Below, piece after piece: positions 7,418-14,881 of a DNA stretch of 22,317 nucleotides; the first letter of the stretch is position 1, and each line of letters begins with the position of its first letter. The translations under genes were made by a program, and so were the position numbers. The stretch spans positions 24,646 to 46,962 of the forward strand of contig NCCR01000052.1 in NCBI GenBank assembly GCA_002279765.1, in the 5' to 3' direction. Under the pieces are notes generated by a model. The model did no database searches. It saw only the letters and a program-made list of their open reading frames with translations, and was not told where the DNA came from. This stretch comes from Verrucomicrobia bacterium 12-59-8 (GTDB taxonomy: Bacteria > Verrucomicrobiota > Verrucomicrobiae > Verrucomicrobiales > Verrucomicrobiaceae).

Positions 7418-8989
7418 ATGAAATCCTTGCTCGTGCTTTCTTTGTTTCTTCTGCTGGCCTCCACGCTGTCTGCCGAGGTGAGGCTGTCTAAGGTCTTCAC
7501 ACCGCACATGGTTCTCCAGAGGGGCATGGCGGTGCCGGTATGGGGCGCGGCGAATCCGGGCGAGGTGGTGACGGTGACTTTTGCGGGCCAGAGCAAATCG
7601 ACCAAGGCCAACGCCCAGGGATTCTGGAGCTTGAAACTGGAGCCACTCAAGGCGAGCGCGGAGCCGCGCACGCTGATGATTGGCAGCTCCAAGATCAAAG
7701 ATGTGCTGGTGGGGGATGTATGGCTCGGCTCCGGCCAGTCGAACATGGACATGGAAGTCGTCAGTTATATCAAGGATGACCCTGTGCTGGCCGCAGCGGC
7801 GGCGCAGACGTACCCACAACTGCGCCTGATGCGCAAAGAGCCAAACGCCACATGGGAGGTGGCCACAGCAGAGTCGAATGCGAAATTTAGCGCGCTGTTG
7901 TTCTCGTTTGGCTCCGCCTTGCAAAAGCAGACCGGCGTACCGATTGGCCTGATGGTGGGTGCCGTCAGTGGCACGCCTTCGGTTTACTGGCTGACCGAAG
8001 AGATGTGGCGCAGCGATCCCGCGTGCGAGGAGACGATCAAAAAATACTATCCGAACTACAACTACGAGGCGCTCGTCGCGAAGTATAATGCGGACATGGC
8101 GAAGCATGCGGTGGACCTGGCTGCCTGGAAAAAATTAGCTGCTGTCGCGCAAAAGATGGGCCGTCCGCCGCCACCTGAACCGCGTGCACCTGACCCCGTG
8201 CGCAAGGTCGCTGGGGCCAATTCCGGTACGATAGGTCAATACTATGAACAATTCATCGGTCCATACATAGGCTATGGCATCAAAGGTGTGTTGTGGGATC
8301 AAGGCGAGTCCGGCACCAACATCGATCTTGTCAGCCATGAGTCGATCATGGGGGCGCTGATCAACGGCTGGCGCAAGGACTGGGGCCAGGGCAGCTTTCC
8401 ATGGATCTATGTGGAGAAGCCGAGCGGTGGTGGCTGTGCCTTCGATTACTCGCGGCCAATGAATCGTCTCGCGGAGAAGTTTGCGCCATTGCCGGAGAAA
8501 ATCCCGGCTCCGCCCCATCCCTATAATTCACATGTCGCGTTTGAGCAGATCATGAAGCACAAGAATACGCACATGGTCATCAGCAGCGATCTCGGCAACG
8601 GCGTTCATCCGCCGAACAAGTCCGGCTACGGCGCGCGTGCGGTGCAGGTGGCGCTCGCGGTGGCGTATGACAAAGGCAATGAATACCTCGGCCCGCAGCT
8701 TGCCTCACACAGCATTCAAGAGGACAAGATGAAGCTGTCTTTCAAGCACATGGGCAAAGGTCTTGCTTTCAAGAATGGTGATCAATTGCAGGGTTTTATG
8801 ATTGCCGGCGAGGATAAGAAATTTGTCTGGGCCGATGCCGTCATCGAAAGCGATGGCGTTATCGTCTCCAGCAAGGATGTCCCGCATCCTGTCGCCGTGC
8901 GCTATGCCTGGAGCGATGCCTTCCAGTGGGCAAATTTCTTCAATAAGGATGGGTTGCCTGCGCAGCCGTTCCGCACCGATGCATGGTGA
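7418..8989 (+). CDS. Secreted sialate O-acetylesterase-family (SASA/DUF303) esterase
   Basis: Predicted exported carbohydrate esterase that removes acetyl groups from sialic acids or plant/algal glycans. It starts with a clear signal peptide (MKSLLVLSLFLLLASTLSA, cut near residue 19), then the N-terminal beta domain LSKVFTPHMVLQRGMAVPVWG, a hallmark of the family. The SGNH-like catalytic parts follow: GDVWLGSGQSNMDME with nucleophile Ser108, GVLWDQGESGTN, and the Asp/His block DLGNGVHPPNKSGYGARAV near the C-terminus. Length 523 aa is normal. The frame also reaches a GTG at 7403, but ATG 7418 begins the signal peptide. The region of about residues 185-280 is an insertion containing a Pro-rich stretch (MGRPPPPEPRAPDP). 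The exact substrate is not readable; SASA proteins are abundant in glycan-degrading Verrucomicrobiota and Planctomycetota. Confidence 0.9.
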   Translation: MKSLLVLSLFLLLASTLSAEVRLSKVFTPHMVLQRGMAVPVWGAANPGEVVTVTFAGQSKSTKANAQGFWSLKLEPLKASAEPRTLMIGSSKIKDVLVGDVWLGSGQSNMDMEVVSYIKDDPVLAAAAAQTYPQLRLMRKEPNATWEVATAESNAKFSALLFSFGSALQKQTGVPIGLMVGAVSGTPSVYWLTEEMWRSDPACEETIKKYYPNYNYEALVAKYNADMAKHAVDLAAWKKLAAVAQKMGRPPPPEPRAPDPVRKVAGANSGTIGQYYEQFIGPYIGYGIKGVLWDQGESGTNIDLVSHESIMGALINGWRKDWGQGSFPWIYVEKPSGGGCAFDYSRPMNRLAEKFAPLPEKIPAPPHPYNSHVAFEQIMKHKNTHMVISSDLGNGVHPPNKSGYGARAVQVALAVAYDKGNEYLGPQLASHSIQEDKMKLSFKHMGKGLAFKNGDQLQGFMIAGEDKKFVWADAVIESDGVIVSSKDVPHPVAVRYAWSDAFQWANFFNKDGLPAQPFRTDAW

Positions 8990-8998
8990 ATGCTGGAG

Positions 8999-9017
8999 GT
9001 CAGGCATCCTGCCTGAC
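8999..9017. terminator. Hairpin after the esterase gene
   Basis: GTCAGGCA pairs perfectly with TGCCTGAC around a TCC loop, about 10 nt after the esterase stop. It lacks a T run. It is the first of three hairpins of different sequence in this spacer. Confidence 0.45.
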
Positions 9018-9026
9018 GATGGACTG

Positions 9027-9039
9027 GGGCGTCTCGCCT
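9027..9039. repeat. Short hairpin with CGTCTCG core
   Basis: GGCG-TCT-CGCC, extended by a G-T pair. It repeats the core CGTCTCG of the tandem hairpin at 2249-2288, with different flanking pairs. It belongs to the same small hairpin family and may be a repeat rather than a terminator. Confidence 0.35.
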
Positions 9040-9077
9040 AAGTTCAGAGTCGAAGGTGGGGCGCCTCGATCCGTTGA

Positions 9078-9103
9078 CAGGCCGGAGGCTATCCTCCGGT
9101 CTG
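9078..9103. terminator. Strong hairpin overlapping the cytochrome c peroxidase stop
   Basis: An 11-bp stem with one G-T pair: CAGGCCGGAGG (9078-9088) with CCTCCGGTCTG (9093-9103) around a CTAT loop. The loop and the base before it contain the minus-strand stop codon at 9089-9091. Placed between convergent genes, it probably serves as a two-way transcript end. Confidence 0.55.
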
Positions 9104-10159
9104 ACTCGGCACCCGCTCAGGCACGGACTTGTCATAGTCGTCGCTGTTGAGTGATTCGAGGAAGGCTTTGATGGGTGCGTGGTCTTCGGGGAGCATGTTC
9201 ATCTGGCGGAGCAGAGGATCGAGCGGGGGCAGAGTGCTGGTGTCGCCACCTTCGAGGGTTTCGGCGGCCTGGTCCATGAGGCGGTCATAAAACAGCAGCA
9301 CTTCATCGAGCGTGGTGTTGCCGCCATGGTGCATGTAGGGGGCGGTGTGTTTCAGATTGCGCAGGGAGGGTGTGCGGAACTCGGTGCGATTCGTGGCGGA
9401 GTCGGTAAGGCCAATGGCGTGGAGCTTGAAGTCAGAGAGCATGGGGCCGTTGTGGCAGAGCGCGCAGCCTGCCTTCTGAAAGGCCGCCATGCCTTGCTGC
9501 TGTTCGGCGGTCATGGCGGTTTTGTCGCCGCGCATGAAACGGTCAAAGGGGGAATCGGGTGTGATGAGCGTGCGCTCATACGCGGCGATGGCCTGCGTGA
9601 CTTTCTCGGCGGTGATCTCAGTCTCGAAGAGTTTGACGTATTCCGGGATGCTTTTGAGACGCACGATCATTGCTGGAACAGCATCGGCCTCACTACACAC
9701 ATCACCGCGCATTTCCTCGCGCTGTCGAATCGGGGCCAAGGCCTGCGCCTCAAGGCTGCTTACCCGGTTGTCCCAAAACATGGGAGACTTGGCGGGATCA
9801 AACGGCTTGCCGGATTCGATGCCGTTGAAGGCTGCGTTGAGGATCGAGGGTGTGTTGCGTGTAAGGGGTAAAAAAGCGGCTCCTTGAACCAGTTTGCGCG
9901 CTGGCCCGATGCCGCTGGCATGCACGCCGAGCGGGGTTGGTCTGCCATCGGCCCAGCCGTGCTGCGGATGGTGGCAGGTGGCGCAGGCGACATCACGCGT
10001 GGCGGAAAGGATGGGATCAAAGAACAGCAGACGACCGAGGGCGATCTTTGCGGGTGTGTCGGTGTGCAGCGCGGCCGATGGCGGCAGCGCCTCGATCTGC
10101 GTGTTGGGCTGCGGTTCAGCCGTCGCAGCCGCCAGGATCACGACAAGGGTGATGAACAT
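9089..10159 (-). CDS. Di-heme cytochrome c peroxidase (CCP/MauG family)
   Basis: Exported di-heme enzyme that reduces H2O2 or, in MauG-type members, oxidises a protein or small substrate. Its 356 aa begin with a signal peptide (MFITLVVILAAATA). Heme 1 is bound by CATCH at 59-63 in ACATCHHPQHGWADGR, and heme 2 by CALCH at 232-236 in KAGCALCHNGPMLSD. FRTPSLRNLKHTAPYMHHGG near 261-280 is the classic family block and contains a Met276 available as an axial ligand. The conserved LGRLLFFDPILSATRDVAC and RNTPSILNAAF segments are intact. The gene starts 6 nt after the stop of the large membrane/SpeE fusion gene, so the two form an operon. Peroxidase versus MauG-like activity is undecided. Confidence 0.92.
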   Translation of the reverse strand: MFITLVVILAAATAEPQPNTQIEALPPSAALHTDTPAKIALGRLLFFDPILSATRDVACATCHHPQHGWADGRPTPLGVHASGIGPARKLVQGAAFLPLTRNTPSILNAAFNGIESGKPFDPAKSPMFWDNRVSSLEAQALAPIRQREEMRGDVCSEADAVPAMIVRLKSIPEYVKLFETEITAEKVTQAIAAYERTLITPDSPFDRFMRGDKTAMTAEQQQGMAAFQKAGCALCHNGPMLSDFKLHAIGLTDSATNRTEFRTPSLRNLKHTAPYMHHGGNTTLDEVLLFYDRLMDQAAETLEGGDTSTLPPLDPLLRQMNMLPEDHAPIKAFLESLNSDDYDKSVPERVPSQTGG

Positions 10160-10165
10160 GTGGAA

Positions 10166-13100
10166 TCAACGCTCGCTGGCCGTCGGTTCATCCAGGCGGC
10201 GGTCGGCATGGAGCAAAAACTCCTGCAAATCACGCTCCGCCTGCGGCGCGAGGGCATGTGTGGCGTCGCGGTAGGTTTTGAGACGGAACTCGAGAAACTG
10301 GCGCTGCCAAGGCGGATTGGGTTCAAAGAGTGACAGCACTTCGATCTGCTGCGCTGAGGAGAGTAGGGGGATGATTTCCACCAGCGTGTTCATGCGGCTT
10401 GGCTCGGCCAGTCCACCGGGAAAGGGCTGCTGCAGTACGGCCATGAATTGCGGCACGAGATCGCGATTGTTCGCTGCGAGGGGTGGCACTAGGGAGAGTG
10501 CGCCCTGCACGGACGAGAGCCGCACCCAGACTTGGGGGCGCAATGCTTTGAATCCATCGAGCAGTTGAGAGGCGGCGTCGTCATAGGATTCATGCCGGAA
10601 GGCGGACAGCGCGGCGGCGAAGTGCGCATCCGCTGGCCAGTCCTGGCGCACGGCTGCAAGGTAGGGCGGCAGTAGCTCGGCGGTGCCTGCTTGGGCGGCG
10701 GACTCCAGCAGCATCAATTGTTCAAAAGGACTGGATGGTGTGCCTGTCCATGTGGCGAGGACTTCATCGAAGTTTCCTTTGGCAAAGGCCACGGTAGCGT
10801 CAGCGCGGCGTTGGTCATCGCCATCGAGATCGGATGGGATGGAAGAGGTGGCGCCGTCTGCGGCGAGCATGCGCAGGCGCTCATAGGTGAGGCGTGTGTG
10901 ATCCATTTTCGAGGAAAGGTGTGCGGGCACATCCATTTCCTGCTCGATGGCCATGGAGAGCACCTGCGTGGTTTCAAAGGCGTTGTCTTTGGAGAGGGCG
11001 CGGGCAAAGCCGTACTCCAGCAGGTTGCGGTCGTCGGTGTTGATGTCGGCAGGTGTGGTCTGTAGCAGACTGCGGGCAAACTCGGGCGAGGCCAGATGAT
11101 GGGCGAGCACGCCTTCGACGGAGTTCGTGAGCCACACGCGTTTGAGAGCTTCAGCCATCAGGGGCTCTGCGATGCGTGAGCGCAACTGTTCCAAAGTGTA
11201 GGCGGGTGGCGTGAGGTGCCCGATGAAGAGCAAATCGTTGGGGCCGGAGATCCAGGTCTCGACATGGGGAAACACGGAGGTGAGCGTGGCATAAACCTGG
11301 CGGATGGCCTGCGCATCGACTTCATAGCCTTGCACCCATTGGGCAAAGAGACCGTGCTCATGGAGCCTGGCTTTGGCGGCGGCGTAGAACTCCTGCGTGA
11401 ACAAGGTGGAGACGCCGGCGCGGTAAGGATTCGATGGTTCGGAGATGATCAGGTCGTAGCGGCTGCCTGCTGCCAGCAGGGCTTCGCGTGCATCGCCGGG
11501 AATGAGGTGGACGTTGGCTTTGTTCAGCACATCGCGGTTCACTGGAGCGAAGTGATGGCGCGCCAGACTGGCCATGGCGGGCTCCAGTTCTACGACATCC
11601 ACCAGCTTCATTTCTGGAACGTCGGCGACCCAGCCTGCCGTCGTGCCGGTGCCGAGGCCGACGATGAAGGCGGTGTGCGGCGCAGGATGCAGCAGCGCAG
11701 GCACGAGGCCCTGCATGACCTGCGTGTCGGCATCGCCAAAGGCCGATCCGTCAGATTTGCCGTTCACGTAGAGGCAGTAGCCGTCATCACTGTCCACCGC
11801 AGCGACGCTGGCTTCACGTCCTTCAAATTCATGCGCGATCTTCCAGCGGCTGGCATGCAACCAACCGCGCAGGCCATTGATGGAAGTGGGCAGTGACTCC
11901 ACACGGCCGTAGCCGATGGGCTTGTGCCGCCATGCTGCCGTAGGACCGGGGGGAACGAACATCAGCCAGCCCGCGCTGAGCCATAACGCAGCAATGACAG
12001 GCCAGGACCACCGTGATGCGGATCGTGTTCCAAGCACTGCCGCGCCCAGACTCAGCAGCAAGGTGAGCACAAAAACCCAACGCCAGGCACCGAGTGCGGT
12101 CAGCCATGGCAGCAGGATGAAACCTCCGGCGAGTGATCCGGCGATGGCTCCAAGAGTATTGGTCGCATACGCATACCCCACGTGCCGGCCCGCATTGCGA
12201 CTGCCGCTGCCGAGCAAGCCGACGAGCAAAGGGAACTGCACGCCTGCGAGGATCGATGGCCCCAGCACGAGCAGGCTGGCAATTAAAGCCCATCCGGTGA
12301 TCTGTCCGGGCAGGCCGAGGGAACGCAATTGATTCACATCAATGGCAAAGACGGCGATGCGGTCTCCCAGCGCAAAGGGCAGCGCGAGAAAAAACGCCTG
12401 CCATGCTGCGACGCGTGCGAGTGCTGCCAGTGTGACCGCACCGGGTCGCGAGGCCCAGAGCATGCGATAGAGCAATCCACCCAGGCCGATACCAGCAAGT
12501 GCCAGCGCGAGGATCAAGCCGAAGCCATACACGGAGCTGCCCAGCAAGGGAGCGAGGATGCGAAACCAGACGAGTTCACTGAGGAAAAAGGTGAAGCCCG
12601 TGATGCCTGCGGCGAGGTAGAGGAAGCGTGCTGTCAGCGGGCTGGAATCTTCTTCCTCCATCTCTTCTTTCACTGAAATGGCGACCGGCTTTTCACCAAT
12701 CGATGCATACCACGCCATGCCACCAATCAGCAGATTCACCCCCGCTGCCGTCATGACGGTGGTGCGAATGCCCCAAAATTCGAGAAGCCAGAAGGTGCTC
12801 ACCAGCACGCCTGCGAGTGCGCCGAGGGTGTTGACCCCATACAGCACCCCGAGACTGCCGCGCTGCGCGTCTTGATCTGTCTCCACCCATTTGAAGGCCG
12901 CAGGCAGACTGCCGCCCATCAGCAGGCAGGGCGGTGCCAGCACCACGGTGGCGAGAAGCAGTTGCAGCAGCGTCGCAGGCACCTGCCCCAGTGCAGCAAT
13001 GCCACCAGTGCTGAGATAAAGAGAGCGCACCAGCGAGAGCAGCAGCGGCGTAAGCAACGCCGCGACACCCACGGCAAGCTCGATCAACGCATACAAACGC

Positions 13101-13321
13101 AGCGGATTGCAGGATGCCTCCGCCTTGCGGCCAAACAGCGCGCTGCCTGCGCCCATTGCGCCCATAAAGATCGCCAGCACTGCTGCCGTCGCCGGCGTGG
13201 CACCACCGAAGACCAGCCGAAACTCCCGCAGCCACGCCATCTGGTACACCAGCGCACATGCACCAGAGAGCGCCAGCAGGCAGGCGAGGAAAGGGAGCCG
13301 CAGAGAGGCTGGCCGAGGCAT
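10166..13321 (-). CDS. Membrane protein fused to a spermidine-synthase-like (SpeE fold) domain
   Basis: A 1051-aa fusion. From the chosen ATG (MPRPASLRLPFLACLLAL) the first half is about a dozen hydrophobic helices with family motifs SGACALVYQMAWLREF near 20-35, PPCLLMGGSLPA and YATNTLGAIAGSLAGGF. Then comes a SpeE-like Rossmann domain: VGLGTGTTAG near 550 and DVVELEP bind the nucleotide part of the substrate. In place of the catalytic Asp motif of true aminopropyltransferases it has ISEPSNPYRAGVSTLFTQEFY near 623-643. The last 300 residues are helical and repeat-like. Proteins of this MFS/SpeE type are often labelled spermidine synthase, but the altered motif argues against polyamine synthesis. 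The frame extends to 13549, yet those 76 residues are low-complexity and lack family features. It is followed by the peroxidase gene after 6 nt. Confidence 0.85.
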   Translation of the reverse strand: MPRPASLRLPFLACLLALSGACALVYQMAWLREFRLVFGGATPATAAVLAIFMGAMGAGSALFGRKAEASCNPLRLYALIELAVGVAALLTPLLLSLVRSLYLSTGGIAALGQVPATLLQLLLATVVLAPPCLLMGGSLPAAFKWVETDQDAQRGSLGVLYGVNTLGALAGVLVSTFWLLEFWGIRTTVMTAAGVNLLIGGMAWYASIGEKPVAISVKEEMEEEDSSPLTARFLYLAAGITGFTFFLSELVWFRILAPLLGSSVYGFGLILALALAGIGLGGLLYRMLWASRPGAVTLAALARVAAWQAFFLALPFALGDRIAVFAIDVNQLRSLGLPGQITGWALIASLLVLGPSILAGVQFPLLVGLLGSGSRNAGRHVGYAYATNTLGAIAGSLAGGFILLPWLTALGAWRWVFVLTLLLSLGAAVLGTRSASRWSWPVIAALWLSAGWLMFVPPGPTAAWRHKPIGYGRVESLPTSINGLRGWLHASRWKIAHEFEGREASVAAVDSDDGYCLYVNGKSDGSAFGDADTQVMQGLVPALLHPAPHTAFIVGLGTGTTAGWVADVPEMKLVDVVELEPAMASLARHHFAPVNRDVLNKANVHLIPGDAREALLAAGSRYDLIISEPSNPYRAGVSTLFTQEFYAAAKARLHEHGLFAQWVQGYEVDAQAIRQVYATLTSVFPHVETWISGPNDLLFIGHLTPPAYTLEQLRSRIAEPLMAEALKRVWLTNSVEGVLAHHLASPEFARSLLQTTPADINTDDRNLLEYGFARALSKDNAFETTQVLSMAIEQEMDVPAHLSSKMDHTRLTYERLRMLAADGATSSIPSDLDGDDQRRADATVAFAKGNFDEVLATWTGTPSSPFEQLMLLESAAQAGTAELLPPYLAAVRQDWPADAHFAAALSAFRHESYDDAASQLLDGFKALRPQVWVRLSSVQGALSLVPPLAANNRDLVPQFMAVLQQPFPGGLAEPSRMNTLVEIIPLLSSAQQIEVLSLFEPNPPWQRQFLEFRLKTYRDATHALAPQAERDLQEFLLHADRRLDEPTASER

Positions 13322-13481
13322 GAGTTGGAGAGGGTGAGATTGATGGCCCGTCGCTGGAGGAGCGAGGGAGGATGGCTGGCATTTATTGACGATTGATGGC
13401 GGTGCAGACTTAGGCGTTCTGGGAGGATTGGTCCAACTATCGTTAACTCCGCCACTCTGCCTGTATTCCTGCCATGCATGC

Positions 13482-14014
13482 TCAGTGCTTGGCTTCCGCT
13501 GCGAGGCGGTTTTGAAAGAGGGGTTCCAACGGCAAAAACGCGTCCTCACCCGCAGGTTCTGCGATCACCCCTGGGCCTTTATTCGGAGAAAAACTGTCCA
13601 CGGTCCGTTTCGGATCTTTTTTCAGAGTATAGGCCTCTTCACCGCCGCTTTGAAACAGCCTGCCGTTTTGACGCATCTCGAGCGACCACGTTCCATGGCA
13701 TTGTGTCAAATTTGCCGTGCGTGATACATAGGATGGCTTCCAAAGCTGGATGTGGCATTGATCCACTGTCTGCCAAAAAGTCTGCCACTGCTCAGGGGTC
13801 AGTCTGATCTTTGACACTTTGCGCAGCTTTTGAAGTCCACGATCAAAGCGATACTGTTCTTCAACGACAAAGCGGCCGTCTGCGATGTATTTACCGCTCC
13901 CCGAGGGCCGCCTCCTCCCCAGATCGTGAGGCTGCGTGGTGCCGCAGGATCCACCTTGTAGCTCTTCACACTGTAGGCCGGGAGTGCGGCGGTGAGCAAG
14001 CAGCAGCCGAGCAT
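13482..14014 (-). pseudogene. Frameshifted small exported protein, unknown function
   Basis: Two overlapping minus-strand frames add up to one plausible protein. The first starts at ATG 14014 with a signal-like MLGCCLLTAALPAYS, then VKSYKVDPAAPRSLTIWGGGG. The other frame continues with SGSGKYIADGRFVVEEQYRF, then LTPEQWQTFWQTVDQ, KPSYVSRTANLTQCHGTWSLEM and LFQSGGEEAYTL, and ends at 13482. The switch falls in the C/G-rich run around 13906-13918; one missing C would restore GGGGPSGSGKYIADG and give about 177 aa. The second frame has its own ATG at 14018, but its first 35 residues look unnatural. A true pseudogene, a sequencing error or programmed slippage all remain possible. The style (predicted exported, Trp-rich, TPEQW motif) resembles small uncharacterised proteins I associate with Verrucomicrobiota, but no named family is claimed. 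Confidence 0.6.
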
Positions 14015-14049
14015 GCATGGCGTGCGCTTTTTGCTGCCTGCCCCGCCAT

Positions 14050-14104
14050 GGGTTTCGTCGGTTTCGTCAGTACATTTTGGAGGGGTGGATTTTTTTACGA
14101 GGGG
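14050..14104 (-). repeat. TGACGAAACCGAC element, copy A
   Basis: Read on the minus strand: a TCGTAAAAAAATCCACC start, then CCTCCAAAATGT, then the core ACTGACGAAACCGACGAAAC. It shares block order and spacing with the three other copies. Its core end lies about 35 nt upstream of the frameshifted gene's ATG, so it could carry that gene's control region. Confidence 0.7.
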
Positions 14105-14191
14105 AAAACGGGGCGAAGGCGTTGGTGATTTGACGTGAGTAAAATCAAAATTGAGAAGGAAATCGTTCCGCACAGCACCCAAAGACGCTGC

Positions 14192-14258
14192 CAAAACCGA
14201 CGAAACCGGTTTCGTCGGTTTCGTCAGTGCATTTTGGCGGAGTGAAATTTTTTCACGG
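14192..14258 (-). repeat. TGACGAAACCGAC element, copy B, with 28-bp perfect palindrome
   Basis: Read on the minus strand: hairpin GTGAAA-AAA-TTTCAC (14242-14256), spacer CTCCGCCAAAATGC, then the ACTGACGAAACCGACGAAAC core. The core runs into an inverted second core, making a perfect 28-bp palindrome at 14194-14221, centred on ACCGGT. Confidence 0.75.
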
Positions 14259-14577
14259 ACGGAGTGATGGCTGGAACTGGCAGAGGGTAGAGGACGTTCG
14301 ATGGTTTGTCTGGCTGGCAGGGAATGGTGTTATTTTTGTATTTCATCATACCAAGTAGTGGTATTCATATTTACTGGAAGTGACAGGTGTATTTTTGTTC
14401 ATCCTTCGCGGTCTTGCTGATGAGAATGGATTCTACATAGCTTGACCTACCCCTAGTGGATGTCCGGGGGACGCTCGTCTCGCGGGCAGGAGTGCCCACA
14501 TCACATGCATCGCTCTCGCTGCATGCTTTCCTGCTGTGTAAGCCTGAGGTCTGTTCCAGGGAGGTGGGCAGACATGT

Positions 14578-14653
14578 CATCACGAAAAAAATCACTCCTC
14601 CTAAAAAGTACTGACAAAACCGACGAAACCGGTTTCGTCGGTTTTGTCAGTAC
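14578..14653 (+). repeat. TGACGAAACCGAC element, copy C, with 46-bp perfect palindrome
   Basis: On the plus strand: CACGAAAAAAATCAC at about 14581, CTCCTCCTAAAAA, then the core. Here the core is part of a perfect 46-bp palindrome (14608-14653), centred on ACCGGT and reading GTACTGACAAAACCGACG from either end. A palindrome this long without a loop can extrude as a cruciform and forms a very stable hairpin if transcribed. Confidence 0.8.
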
Positions 14654-14733
14654 CATTGGGCCGGTCTTGAGGGCGTTTTTCCTCTCAATGGTGAGTATCT
14701 TCAGACTGCCAGCTCCTTTGCGCCGGTTTTACA

Positions 14734-14787
14734 CTGCGAAAAAATTTCGCACCTCTCCCAAACACACCGACGAAACCGACAAAACCC
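14734..14787 (+). repeat. TGACGAAACCGAC element, copy D
   Basis: On the plus strand: hairpin GCGAAA-AAA-TTTCGC (14736-14750), spacer ACCTCTCCCAAACA, then core CACCGACGAAACCGACAAAA. Compared with copy B, the hairpin has a C-G pair where B has T-A, so the stem is kept by a double change. Confidence 0.75.
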
Positions 14788-14881
14788 CCAGCCGGTCCAG
14801 AAGAATGCCACGTCATGCTACTTCGAACCCCATACTGGCTCAGCGCCGGGATCGAGGACGCTTGGGGGCCCCCTGGGCCTC

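Larger units (their letters stand above)
14015..14881. other. Gene-free spacer dominated by repeats
   Basis: 867 bp between two minus-strand genes. It contains four copies of the TGACGAAACCGAC element described separately. Between copies, 14105-14183 and 14263-14580 hold no convincing gene; the second stretch is AT-rich around 14325-14400. Open frames here translate the repeats into TDETDKT-like strings and lack signal, domain or coding bias. No tRNA or known RNA fold was recognised. Confidence 0.6.

Noticed and set aside
10166..13321. True spermidine synthase (speE)
   Set aside because: The catalytic Asp motif is replaced and half the protein is membrane-embedded, so polyamine synthesis is not supported.
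14371..14595. 74-aa minus-strand ORF in the repeat field
   Set aside because: No start context, no domain, and it runs into repeat copy C; probably chance.
14050..14787. CRISPR array
   Set aside because: Repeats occur in both orientations with unequal gaps, and no cas gene is in view.
14864..14873. GGGGGCCCCC palindrome just after the cyclase-repeat gene
   Set aside because: Ten bases without a loop cannot form a useful terminator hairpin; chance in GC-rich DNA is enough.
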